Source of the DNA: Nocardioides immobilis
Lineage (GTDB): Bacteria > Actinomycetota > Actinomycetes > Propionibacteriales > Nocardioidaceae
Direction: 5' to 3'
Length of the DNA: 64,000 bases
NCBI RefSeq assembly: GCF_003515065.1
Contig: NZ_QXGH01000037.1
Span: 1 to 64,000, forward strand
Shown one piece after another: positions 9,369 through 17,600 of this stretch. Each line of letters begins with the position of its first letter. Within the stretch, counting starts at the first letter, position 1. The position numbers and the translations under genes are program-made. Under the pieces are notes generated by a model. The model was given only the letters and a program-made list of their open reading frames with translations. It ran no database searches and was not told the DNA's origin.

Positions 9369-9980
9369 ATGCCGTTCCTCCTGCGCGTTGAGCTGCCCGA
9401 CGTCCCTGGGTCGTTGGGCAGGGTCGCGACCGCGATCGGTATGGCGGGCGGCGACATCGAGGCGATCGAGATCGTCGAGAAGCGTGCCGACGGCACCGCG
9501 CTCGACGATGTGCTGCTCGAGGCCGTCGATGGCACCATGCCCGACTCGATCGTGTCGGCGTGCAACACCATCGACGGCGTGCGCGTCCTCTGGATCAGCC
9601 GGTACCCGGCGGGCGGCAACCTGACCCTCGACCTCGAGGCGGTCGAGGAGCTGACTGCTGCGCCGGAGAAGGCGCTCGACCAGCTGATCGAGCTGCTGCC
9701 CCGAACCTTCCGGACCGACTGGGCGGCCAGGGTCCACCGCGCGAAGGGCGTCGTGCACGGCACCAGTGCGGCGCCGGCCGAGTTCGAGTTCGTCGACATC
9801 GAGGGGCCGAGCCGGCTCGAGGCGGAGTCCGACGGCGACTCCACCCTCTACGCCGCGGCCCGGCTCGACGGCAACCAGATCGTCGTGATCGGGCGCTGGG
9901 GCGGGCCGGAGTTCGTCGACTCCGAGATCGCCCGGCTCGGGCACCTCGCCGCGCTCGCGGTCACCATCGCCGGCGCCTGA
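9369..9980 (+). CDS. ACT-domain protein of unknown function
   Basis: A protein of 203 residues. The first 75 form an ACT ligand-binding fold (LRVELPDVPGSLGRVATAIG, then GGDIEAIEIVEK), typically a small-molecule or amino-acid sensor. The rest has no enzyme motif that I recognise. Similar stand-alone ACT proteins are usually annotated as amino acid-binding or regulatory. An in-frame extension upstream into recD exists but was rejected, because the TAGCCT-N7-ATG leaderless promoter fixes the ATG at 9369. The ligand is unknown. Confidence 0.7.
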   Translation: MPFLLRVELPDVPGSLGRVATAIGMAGGDIEAIEIVEKRADGTALDDVLLEAVDGTMPDSIVSACNTIDGVRVLWISRYPAGGNLTLDLEAVEELTAAPEKALDQLIELLPRTFRTDWAARVHRAKGVVHGTSAAPAEFEFVDIEGPSRLEAESDGDSTLYAAARLDGNQIVVIGRWGGPEFVDSEIARLGHLAALAVTIAGA

Positions 9981-10014
9981 AGGCGGCGGGGAGACCCCGG
10001 TCGACCGGCCAGGG

Positions 10015-10038
10015 AATGCCCGCCCGGCATCGGGCATT
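10015..10038. terminator. Hairpin AATGCCCG/CGGGCATT between the ACT gene and the next gene
   Basis: A perfect 8-bp inverted repeat with an 8-base loop lies 35 bases after the ACT-protein stop and 9 bases before the next ATG. There is no U-run. It could be a transcription terminator, or an operator or translation-control hairpin for the F420-type reductase. Confidence 0.4.
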
Positions 10039-10047
10039 GCCACAGGC

Positions 10048-10500
10048 ATGACTGATCTCATCGAAGGCGAGTACGAGCCCAGCCCGACCCAGTGGGTGCG
10101 GGACCAGGTCGCGACGTACGAGGCGACCGGCGGCCGTGAGGCCAACGTCCTCCGCGACAACCCGGACTGGCCGATCGTCGTCATCACGTCGCGCGGCGCC
10201 AAGTCGGGCAAGCTCCGCAAGAACCCGGTGATGCGGGTCGAGAAGGACGGGAAGTACGTCGCCATCGCGTCCAAGGGCGGCGCGCCGGACAACCCGACCT
10301 GGTACGCCAACTTCCTGGCCGACCCCGTCGTCCAGCTCCAGGACGGGCCGGAGCCCGCGCTCTACCGTGCGCGCCTGGTCGAGGGCGACGAGCGGCAGGA
10401 GTGGTGGGACCTCGCGGTCGCCACCTGGCCGACCTACGCGTCGTACCAGGAGAAGACGGACCGCCAGATCCCGGTGTTCGTGCTGGAGCCCCTCGCCTGA
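10048..10500 (+). CDS. Nitroreductase-family deazaflavin-dependent oxidoreductase (DDN-like)
   Basis: A protein of 150 residues, the usual length of the actinobacterial F420-dependent nitroreductase (DDN/FDOR-B) family. The split beta-barrel signatures SRGAKSGKLRKNPVMRVE and ASKGGAPDNPTWYANFLADP match the segments that bind F420. The natural substrate is not predictable; family members reduce quinones or other enones. It sits alone next to menB, so a quinone-related role is possible but inferred. A strong hairpin follows the stop. Confidence 0.8.
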   Translation: MTDLIEGEYEPSPTQWVRDQVATYEATGGREANVLRDNPDWPIVVITSRGAKSGKLRKNPVMRVEKDGKYVAIASKGGAPDNPTWYANFLADPVVQLQDGPEPALYRARLVEGDERQEWWDLAVATWPTYASYQEKTDRQIPVFVLEPLA

Positions 10501-10503
10501 ACT

Positions 10504-10553
10504 GAGTTGGGCGGGTGAGAGCGACCTCCAGATCACTCTCACCCACCCAACTC
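10504..10553. terminator. 18-bp stem hairpin between the DDN-like gene and menB
   Basis: GAGTTGGGCGGGTGAGAG (10504-10521) pairs with CTCTCACCCACCCAACTC (10536-10553) around a 14-base loop. Only one position fails to pair, and it becomes a G-U wobble if transcribed from the minus strand. It lies right after a stop codon and just before the -10 box of menB. There is no U-tract, which is common for actinobacterial terminators. Confidence 0.6.
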
Positions 10554-10555
10554 GA

Positions 10556-10561
10556 TAGCCT
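10556..10561 (+). promoter_or_regulatory. -10 hexamer TAGCCT of the menB leaderless promoter
   Basis: TAGCCT then 7 bases then the menB ATG, with no Shine-Dalgarno sequence. The element begins two bases after the preceding hairpin arm. Confidence 0.5.
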
Positions 10562-10568
10562 CGCCGCC

Positions 10569-11513
10569 ATGAGTGCGATCGAGGGTGTGTCGGAGACGTT
10601 CGACCCGGAGGCGTGGGACGAGGTGCCCGGCTTCGAGGACCTGACCGACCTCACCTACCACCGGGCCAAGGCGCACGGCACGGTGCGGATCGCGTTCGAC
10701 CGGCCGGACGTGCTCAACGCGTTCCGGCCGCACACGGTCGACGAGCTGCTCCGCACCCTGGAGCACGCGCGCACGTCGGCCGACGTCGGCTGCGTGATCC
10801 TCACCGGCAACGGGCCCTCGCCGAAGAACGGCAAGCGCAGCTTCTGCACCGGCGGAGACCAGCGGATCCGGGGCAAGGCGGGCTACCAGTACGAGGCGGT
10901 CGACGCCGGCAGCGGCGACACCGGCGCCGAGGAGCCGAGCCCGATCGACAAGGCCAAGCTCGCGCGGCTGCACATCCTCGAGTGCCAGCGGCTGATCCGG
11001 TTCATGCCGAAGGTCGTCCTGTGCGTCGTCCCCGGCTGGACGGCCGGCGGCGGCCACTCGCTGCACGTGGTCGCCGACCTGACCCTCGCGAGCGCCGAGC
11101 ACGCGCGCTTCAAGCAGACCGATGCCGACGTCGGCTCGTTCGACGGCGGCTACGGATCGGCGTACCTCGCCCGCCAGGTCGGCCAGAAGTACGCCCGCGA
11201 GATCTTCTTCCTCGCCGAGGAGTACGACGCCGCCGACGGCATGCGGATGGGCACGGTCAACCGCGCGGTCCCGCACGCCGACCTCGAGGCCACCGCGCTC
11301 GAGTGGGGCCGGATCATCAACGGCAAGAGCCCCACCGCGATGCGGATGCTCAAGTACGCGTTCAACCTCCCCGACGACGGCCTCGTGGGCCAGCAGCTCT
11401 TCGCCGGCGAGACCACCCGCCTCGCCTACATGACCGACGAGGCGCAGGAGGGTCGCGACCAGTTCCTCGAGAAGCGCGAGCCGGACTGGTCGCCCTACCC
11501 CTGGTACTACTGA
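10569..11513 (+). CDS. menB: 1,4-dihydroxy-2-naphthoyl-CoA synthase (MenB)
   Basis: A crotonase-fold enzyme of 314 residues that closes the naphthoquinone ring of o-succinylbenzoyl-CoA in menaquinone synthesis. The MenB-specific segments are FCTGGDQRIRG near residue 91, GWTAGGGHSLHVVADLTLAS near 156, and TDADVGSFDGGYGSAYLA near 184, which carries the catalytic Asp and Ser region. The protein also ends in the family-typical EKREPDWSPYPWYY. The long N-terminal extension is normal for actinobacterial MenB. The start follows a TAGCCT-N7-ATG leaderless promoter. Other men genes are not in the window. Confidence 0.92.
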   Translation: MSAIEGVSETFDPEAWDEVPGFEDLTDLTYHRAKAHGTVRIAFDRPDVLNAFRPHTVDELLRTLEHARTSADVGCVILTGNGPSPKNGKRSFCTGGDQRIRGKAGYQYEAVDAGSGDTGAEEPSPIDKAKLARLHILECQRLIRFMPKVVLCVVPGWTAGGGHSLHVVADLTLASAEHARFKQTDADVGSFDGGYGSAYLARQVGQKYAREIFFLAEEYDAADGMRMGTVNRAVPHADLEATALEWGRIINGKSPTAMRMLKYAFNLPDDGLVGQQLFAGETTRLAYMTDEAQEGRDQFLEKREPDWSPYPWYY

Positions 11514-11641
11514 ATCAACCTGTTTCCGCAGGTCAGAGGCCTGCTGGGCCCCCATGCGTGGCAGATGCGTGGCAAGAATCGCGATCGACGCGTGGCTGCA
11601 GGCGCATCGGAGCTTCGCTCGGCACCGTCGTCGGCAGCCCG

Positions 11642-11647
11642 TAGACT
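11642..11647 (+). promoter_or_regulatory. -10 hexamer TAGACT of the toxin-antitoxin operon
   Basis: TAGACT is followed by 6 bases and the antitoxin ATG at 11654, without a ribosome site, so the transcript is probably leaderless. Just upstream (about 11561-11582) there is a short tandem ATGCGTGGCA repeat that might bind a regulator. Confidence 0.45.
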
Positions 11648-11653
11648 GCTGTC

Positions 11654-11908
11654 ATGACGTTGAGCCCATCGGAGTTCTACGAGGCGGGGCTCGCCCTGCC
11701 TCCTTCGGTGCGCAAGGACGTCGCCCTACGGCTCCTGGAGTCGATCGAGGTCGCCGATCAGGAGTCGGTCGACGAAGCGTGGACCGACGAGATTTCCACG
11801 CGAGTGGACGACATCCTCAGCGGCAAGGTCGAGACCATCCCGGGTGAGCAGGTCTTCGCTGAGCTGGCAGCTCGGCGGGCTGCTCGACAGGCCGCGCGCA
11901 ACGCATGA
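11654..11908 (+). CDS. Addiction-module antitoxin (unstable antitoxin, TIGR02574-like)
   Basis: An acidic protein of 84 residues with the N-terminal pattern PSVRKDVALRLLESIE, typical of the short putative addiction-module component family, followed by EAWTDEISTRVDDILSGKVE. It would neutralise the toxin encoded next. The ATG of the toxin overlaps its stop (ATGA at 11905-11908), the usual antitoxin-first arrangement. The Ala/Arg-rich tail (AARRAARQAARNA) may fold on toxin binding. Autoregulation of the promoter is expected for the family but not seen directly. Confidence 0.8.
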   Translation: MTLSPSEFYEAGLALPPSVRKDVALRLLESIEVADQESVDEAWTDEISTRVDDILSGKVETIPGEQVFAELAARRAARQAARNA

Positions 11909-12225
11909 CACTCGGCTTCGACTTCCATCCGGAAGCCAGAGCCGAGCTGGTGGCCGACGTTGACTGGCACGACGACCGCGAGGTCGGCGTCGGCCTGCGG
12001 TTCGAGGTCGCCGTGCGGGCCGCGATCGGCGCGGCGGTCGATGCGCCGGAGTCGTGGGCGGTCTGGCCCGGGTGGGATCGTCAGCCGGTCGTGCGCTCCA
12101 AGGGTGTCAGTGACTTCCCCTACCGCGTCGTCTACTTCGTCCAGGGTGACGTGCTGATGATCGTGGCAGTGGCTCATGCAAAGCGTCGACCGGGCTATTG
12201 GCGCGACCGGGTGACCTCGACCTGA
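11905..12225 (+). CDS. RelE/ParE-family toxin
   Basis: A protein of 106 residues with the RelE/ParE fold pattern: N-terminal FHPEARAELVADVDWHDD, central FPYRVVYFVQGDVLMIVAVAH, and a short basic C-terminus AKRRPGYWRDR. ParE members poison gyrase and RelE members cut mRNA; the sequence alone does not decide which. It is coupled to the antitoxin by a 4-base overlap. Its 3' end overlaps the convergent integrase gene by 31 bases. Confidence 0.8.
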   Translation: MTLGFDFHPEARAELVADVDWHDDREVGVGLRFEVAVRAAIGAAVDAPESWAVWPGWDRQPVVRSKGVSDFPYRVVYFVQGDVLMIVAVAHAKRRPGYWRDRVTST

Positions 12226-13370
12226 GCTGGCAGACGCGCGGCTAGCACGGCGGCTGCCATCTCGGCGGCTGCTGCGCGGGTCTTGTCCTCGGCCGTCGGC
12301 CAGAGATGGGCGTAGGTGCTCAGCGTCGTTGTCGCCGACGCGTGGCCCATCGCGCGTTGCACGGTGACCACGTCGCACCCTGAGGCGATCAAGCCGCTCG
12401 CGAAGTAGTGCCGAAGGTCGTGCAGCTTGGCCGTGAGCCCGGCGTCGGTGCGGGTCGAGCGCCAGCGGTAGTCGACGAGATTGTCGTGCCAGGGCTTACC
12501 TCCCTCGTCGAACAGCCACCGGGACGGCTCGCCGTCCGGCGTGTGCTGGCGAACGTGCTCGGACAGGACCGCGACGAGCTCGTCGGGCAGGTAGATGGTG
12601 CGCTCGGACTCGTACTTCGGCGGGCGGACGACAACGGCGATGTCACCTGCGGCTTTGACGAGGTTCTTCCCGGCCTCGACGTCGGCTGGCTTGGCGCGCT
12701 GCAGCTGACGGGTGACGCGGAGCGTCCGGCCCAGGAAGTCGATGTCGCCGACCTGCACCCCAAGCGCTTCGCCGCGGCGCAGGCCGGCGAACGCGCACAG
12801 GGCGACGTACGCCGTGAACCCCGGCCGCGACATCGGCCGGTCGGGTGGTTCGGCCGCGTCGAGGAGCGTGGCCACGTCGGAGTTGGTGGGGATGCTCATC
12901 GCCGCCTCGGCCTTGCGCTTGCGAGGCAGTACGACGCCGACCGTCGGGTCGCTGGCGATCAGTCGGTCCGCGACAGCGGCGCGGAAGACGCCGCGCACGA
13001 TCGTGAAACGGGTGTCGATCGTCGTTGGCGCGAGCCTCGCCGCCATGTTCTTGACCCACGTCTCGATGTGAGAACGCCGGATCGACCGCAGCTGCATGTC
13101 GCCGAACACCACCCCCGCTGTGGCCAGGTCGGCGTTCTCCCGGGTGGACGACAGCCAGACCTGGCGTGGCGCCCAGTCGGCGTAGAAGGCCGCGAAGGTC
13201 ACCTTCCCGGCGGCGGGGTCGATCCAGTCGCCGCGGACGACCTTCGACTCTTCGGTGGCGACCCATCGTTTGGCGTCGACCTGCCTCTTGAACGACTTGG
13301 TGTGCTGCTTCCCGGCTTCGTCGCGGTACGACCCGCGCCAGGATTGGCGTTCCTTCCATACCCAGCCCAT
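12195..13370 (-). CDS. Tyrosine-family site-specific integrase
   Basis: A protein of 391 residues from the ATG at 13370, which follows a GGAAGGGG ribosome site; a GTG three codons earlier is also possible. The N-terminus resembles AP2-like/Arm DNA-binding domains (WKERQSWRGSYRDEAGKQHT), then a SAM-like core-binding domain. The catalytic set is complete: Arg near 198 (AGLRRGEALG), His-x-x-Arg at about 317-320 (HDLRHYFASG), His near 343 (MGHASATTT) and Tyr near 353 (STYAHLWP). It catalyses integration, and with the small upstream protein probably excision, of the element. Confidence 0.9.
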   Translation of the reverse strand: MGWVWKERQSWRGSYRDEAGKQHTKSFKRQVDAKRWVATEESKVVRGDWIDPAAGKVTFAAFYADWAPRQVWLSSTRENADLATAGVVFGDMQLRSIRRSHIETWVKNMAARLAPTTIDTRFTIVRGVFRAAVADRLIASDPTVGVVLPRKRKAEAAMSIPTNSDVATLLDAAEPPDRPMSRPGFTAYVALCAFAGLRRGEALGVQVGDIDFLGRTLRVTRQLQRAKPADVEAGKNLVKAAGDIAVVVRPPKYESERTIYLPDELVAVLSEHVRQHTPDGEPSRWLFDEGGKPWHDNLVDYRWRSTRTDAGLTAKLHDLRHYFASGLIASGCDVVTVQRAMGHASATTTLSTYAHLWPTAEDKTRAAAAEMAAAVLAARLPAQVEVTRSRQ

Positions 13371-13431
13371 GGCTGTCACCCCTTCCGAGATGTCTTCATC
13401 ATGCGCCCGCGCGCCGACAGGCTCGTCGATC

Positions 13432-13659
13432 TCAGCGGTGCTGCGGTCGGTTGGTCTGTTCGGTGAGCCAGAGGATGAGGTCGGTGCGCCAGTAGCGGAC
13501 GTGGCGGCCGACCTTGAAGCTGCGGGGTCCGCAGCCGAGGTGGCGCCAGTAGCGCAGGGTGCCTTCGGGGACCCGGAGGAAGGCGCAGGCCTCGTGGAGG
13601 GTGAGCATTTCGTCACCGGGGTTGCGGCGCGGGCTCGGGTTCGCGGGTTGTGCGGTCAT
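13432..13659 (-). CDS. Excisionase-like small helix-turn-helix protein
   Basis: A protein of 75 residues with a MerR/BldC-like winged HTH: LTLHEACAFLRVPEGTLRYW, then KVGRHVRYWRTDLILWL. Such proteins next to tyrosine integrases act as directionality factors. The ATG at 13659 has an AGGAGTCACCCG leader. It is upstream of the integrase on the same strand, 61 bases apart, and divergent from the XRE regulator, with whose operator it shares the promoter region. Confidence 0.8.
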   Translation of the reverse strand: MTAQPANPSPRRNPGDEMLTLHEACAFLRVPEGTLRYWRHLGCGPRSFKVGRHVRYWRTDLILWLTEQTNRPQHR

Positions 13660-13750
13660 CGGGTGACTCCTATCGGTGGTTGCGAGAGGTGTGGTGCGGA
13701 AGCGGGAAGTCCCTGCCTCGGGAGGCAGGTGCGCAAGGCTTGCCAGGGAC

Positions 13751-13785
13751 GTGACGGAATATCGCTGACTGGCGATAATCGGGAT
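13751..13785 (+). promoter_or_regulatory. Promoter and operator of the XRE regulator
   Basis: A -35-like GTGACG (13751-13756), a 17-base spacer, and a -10-like GATAAT (13774-13779) lead to the GTG start at 13786, 6 bases after the -10, so the mRNA is probably leaderless. A perfect inverted repeat TATCGC-N6-GCGATA (13760-13777) overlaps the -10. This placement fits autorepression, and it could also control the divergent xis-int genes. Confidence 0.6.
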
Positions 13786-14319
13786 GTGGAGCGACCGACG
13801 ATCATCGAGCTGGCACGGCGCGGGGCTGGTTTGACGCAGGCCGAGTTGGCGCGCCGCGCGGGGACGACGCAGTCGGCGGTGTCGATGTACGAGCGGCGTC
13901 GGAAGGTCCCGATGCTCGATGTCGCGGAAAGGCTGATGCAGGCCGCCGGTGCTGACTTGGGGATGGTGACGACGGTGGTGTGGGAGGTCGACTTCCGGCC
14001 GGGGTTGAAGACGTTCTGGTATCCGAACCGGCTGTGGCGGGTCGAGGTGCCGGGGTGCTTCGACACCGTGCGGATGCCGGACCTGGTCGGCCACAGCGAG
14101 CAGGACGAGTGGGATCTGCGGGACCGGACGGATCGTCGGCGCCTGTATGAGAACCTGCTGACCGAGGGCGACCAGCACATGATCATGCGCTGGGTCGACG
14201 GCGCCCTGTTGGTGGATGCCTGGTCCGAGCTCGTGCTGCCGGAGAAGATCCGCGCGGCCTGGGAGCCCGCAGTCGCGGCGGCATCGACCGGCCGGAGCCA
14301 TGGCGTGTTCGACGCTTGA
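13786..14319 (+). CDS. XRE-family transcriptional regulator with C-terminal extension
   Basis: A protein of 177 residues. Residues 5-60 form an XRE helix-turn-helix (LARRGAGLTQAELARRAGTT, QSAVSMYERRRKVP). The remaining 115 residues (DFRPGLKTFWYPNRLWRVEV and onward) are not recognised and contain no protease or ligand motif. The GTG start is chosen because a promoter with its -10 six bases upstream makes it leaderless; the frame is open further upstream, antisense to xis. It likely keeps the element quiescent through the TATCGC/GCGATA operator. Confidence 0.75.
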   Translation: MERPTIIELARRGAGLTQAELARRAGTTQSAVSMYERRRKVPMLDVAERLMQAAGADLGMVTTVVWEVDFRPGLKTFWYPNRLWRVEVPGCFDTVRMPDLVGHSEQDEWDLRDRTDRRRLYENLLTEGDQHMIMRWVDGALLVDAWSELVLPEKIRAAWEPAVAAASTGRSHGVFDA

Positions 14320-14336
14320 GAACGCGCGGTCCACGG

Positions 14337-14465
14337 TCAGTACCGGATCGTGGCGACCGGCACCCGCAGCTGGGCGGCGGAGTTCTCGATGCGGGCCCTC
14401 TCATCGTCGCCGCGGTTGCAGTCGTGGCTGTTGTTGTCGTCGTCGTGATTTGGTGCGGTGCTCAT
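14337..14465 (-). CDS. 42-residue ORF ending in half of an excisionase-type HTH
   Basis: The ATG at 14465 has a strong AAGGAG ribosome site 6 bases upstream. The peptide starts MSTAPNHDDDNNSHDCNRGD, then charged residues, and ends SAAQLRVPVATIRY before TGA. That last piece matches the first half of the HTH in the excisionase nearby (ACAFLRVPEGTLRYW), and the next expected residue is Trp (TGG), exactly where TGA stands. It is either a truncated relic of a second xis-like gene or a real small protein. Downstream codons after the TGA do not continue the HTH. Confidence 0.45.
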   Translation of the reverse strand: MSTAPNHDDDNNSHDCNRGDDERARIENSAAQLRVPVATIRY

Positions 14466-14572
14466 CTGCTTCTCCTTGCTGGTTGTGGGTGAACCTTTAA
14501 GCCCGACTGCGGTGCCGAAGGGACAGTGCCTGTTGTTGACCTAAGGGCGTGAGGGGGCTCACCTGGCGATTA

Positions 14573-14596
14573 CCGGCGCCCACAAAGCTGCGCCGG
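14573..14596. terminator. Hairpin CCGGCGC/GCGCCGG downstream of the relaxase gene
   Basis: A perfect 7-bp inverted repeat with a 10-base loop, about 86 bases past the stop of the minus-strand relaxase gene. It may end relaxase transcription. There is no clear U-run. Confidence 0.35.
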
Positions 14597-14681
14597 GTGT
14601 GCGGTTGTCCATGACTTGAAAGGCAACGGCGTGCGGACCGGATCGGACATCGTTTGAGGGCGCTGGTCGGTGAGGGGAGTT

Positions 14682-17600
14682 TCAGCGGCCGATGCCCCAC
14701 CCGCGGTCGGGCGTGCTCCGGGTCGGAGGAGGCGGTTCGATCCACCGTCTCTCCTGCCGGTTCTGCCGACGCTGCCGTGCCTCACGTGCAGCCGTTTCGT
14801 GTCGAGCCACGCGGTCGGCCGCCCACCGCCGCCGTTCGACGACGAGTTCTCCGTCCGGGAGCGTCCGAACGCTCGGCTCGCTCTCGAGGGCGTTGAGGCG
14901 GGTGGAGACGGTGCGCAGCTCACGTTCAACGCCTGCCAGTTCGTCGGCGACGGCGGCGAGCCGACCGGCGGCATCGCGGGCAAATCCTGCGCGCCCGTAT
15001 GGGCGCAGCGCTGCGTACCTCGCCTCATCGAGCTGGTTTCGCGCCCGCTCGGCCCGCTCGTACGCCGCGGAGGCGTCGCGCTCGGCCAGACGGATCTGGT
15101 CCGCGTCCGAGTGGGCGTCGGAAACCTGACGGGCGACGTAGGCGTTGATCGGGTCTTCGACGTGGCGGCCGTGCAGCCACCTGACCTGCTCTGCGAGCTC
15201 TGCAGGGTCGGTGGGCAGGTCGGGCACGGCGGGGCGCCAGCGTTGGGCGAAGGCGGTCAGGTCGGCCTGGGCGTCGCGGACCTGCCGGCGGCGTTGGCCG
15301 AGTCGCCCGGGTCCGTCGCGGACGATCTCGGCGGCGTCCCGCGCCTGTGCGAGGTCCTGGCGCCACGTGGCCCAGACCCGCGTCTGGAGGTCCTCGATCT
15401 CGGCCTTTTGGGCGGCGTCGAGGTCGTCGACGTGTTGGCGGGCCTGGAGCCAGCTGCGTCTCGCGTCGACCTCGACGCCCTTCAGGCGGTCTCGGTCGGG
15501 TGTGTAGCGGGCATGGATCGCGACCACCTGCTGCAGGGCGTCGCGTTCGCCGGCCAGCCGCTGGTGGTGGTCGTGGAGGTCGGCCTGCTGGGTCCAGGCG
15601 GTCCATAGGTTGCCGAGCACTTGGTTGAGGGGTCGGGTGGGTTGCTGGGTTCCGTAGCGCTCGATGTCCTCGGCGGCCTGCGCGGCTGCGACGGTGGGGC
15701 CGAGGTCGGCGCGGTCGCGGGCGAAGGCCTGCTCCCATTGGCGGCGGGCGTCGGTCTCGTTCTCGGCGACGAGGTGGGCGATGTTGTTGTGCCGGCCGCG
15801 GGTCATCGCGACGTAGGCGGAGGCTGCTGAGGTGTGCTCACCCAACGCGAGGTGTCCGGTTTGGGTGGTTTCGCCTTGGGCGCCGTAGACGGTGGTGGCG
15901 TAGGCGAGCTCGGTGTGCTTGCGGGCGTAGGTGGCGGGGAGGGTGCGCAGGTCGGTGGCCTTTCGGCCTCTGAGGGCGAGGCTGCCGTCGGGGCCGATGG
16001 CGGTGATGGTCCAGGTGTCGCGGTTGGTCACGCCGAGGTCGCGGTCGTTGCGGCGGGTCGCGATCCGGTCCCCGACGCCGAGCCGTTCGCCGGCGTCGGT
16101 GGCGACCGCGTGGGTGTCGTCGACTCGGCCGGCGGCGACGAGCCGGTCGCGGATCGCGCCGTTGAGAGCGGCAGCCTGTTCGCGGGTGTCGGCCAGCATC
16201 AACATCTGGCGCGCGCGCCGATCTCTGCTCACGATGCCGTCGGCGGCAAGCTGGGCGAGCGCCTGGGTGCGTTCGGTCTCGCTGGGGTAGATCCGGACCT
16301 GGTCGCGGCGCCACAGCGCTGCCCACACCTGCCGGGTCGGCTCACCAACCGGCTCACCAACCGGCTCACTGTCTGCTTGGCATGGGGCTGGCGGTGGGAG
16401 GGTGTAGGTGGAGGACCCGGTGCGCAGGGCGAGGCTGATCGCGGCGTACTCGGGGTCGGCGAACCGGTGGGCGATGTCGAGGTCGACGTGTGCTTGGTGT
16501 GGGACCCAGCGGGCGCCGAGGTCGAGGACGCCGCCGCGGCCGACGGCGGGGAGTTGATGCCGGTCACCGACGAGGGCGAGGCGGGCGCCCATCTCGTCGG
16601 CGAGGGTGAGGAGCGCGCGGGCGGTGTCTTGGTCGAGCATCCCGGCTTCGTCGACCAGCAGCAGGTCACCTTGACCCAGTACTGCCTCGGACGCTGGCTC
16701 AGCGGGGACGCGGGTCCACCGGCCGTCGGTGTCCCACCGGTAGCCGTGTTGGTGGACCAGCCAGGCGACCGAGCCCGCGGTGCCGACCTCGCGGGCTGCG
16801 ACCTGGGCTGCTTTCCGGGTCGGGGTGACCACGAGCATCCGACGGCCCTGCTCACCGAGCAGGGTCTGGGTGGCGGCGAGGGTGGTGGTCTTCCCCGCCC
16901 CGGCCGCGCCCTCGATGACCACCAGCTCCGCGGTCCCGGACAGAACCCCGACTGCGGTGCGTTGGGGCTCATCCAGTCCGGTCCCCGCGGCGGGCGACAG
17001 CACCGTCGGCGTCACGGCGACGCTGGCGCGGTCGGCGAGCCGGGCCACGATGTCGGCCTCGACATCCAGCACGTGGCGTGAGGACAGCGACCGGATGTGC
17101 TCGGGCACACCCGGGTGGCGCAGCAGCGGCACGCACGCCTCGATGGCGCGGGCGGTGATGTCCTCGGCCAGCTCGATGCGCACACCTGGGTCGAGGACGA
17201 GCCCGGCTCCGGCGATCGCTTTCTCGGCGTGGCCGCGGATGTCGGCGGCGTTCCACGCCGACCGCCGGGCACCGAGCCGGACCAGGATGGTCTCCACGGC
17301 CGCGTCGCGGTCGAACTCACCCATCCGCGGTGCCTCGACGATGATCGGCAGCCCGGGCTGCGGCGCGGGGTCCTGGTAGCCGAGGTCGGTCAGCTGCTGG
17401 TTCCAGGCCGCCACCAGTTCGGCGCCGTCTTTGGGTGCGACCTTGTCGGGGCGTGCGTCCTTCCATGCCCGTCGGTCCCAGGACCGACGGATCGCCGGGC
17501 CGGGCTCCTGACCAGGGTTCGCCCTGCGCCATTCGGCCTCGTAGCGGTCGATGTTCCGGCCGATCTGCGCGGCCCGCTCACTGAACGCCCCGACGTAGGG

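Noticed and set aside
11514..11653. Attachment site or tRNA gene at the left end of the element
   Set aside because: No tRNA fold and no sequence shared with 18383-18748 could be found by eye; only a small hairpin and a short ATGCGTGGCA tandem repeat are present.
14216..14500. A plus-strand 94-codon frame overlapping the end of the XRE gene
   Set aside because: No ribosome site, biased composition and overlap with two better frames.
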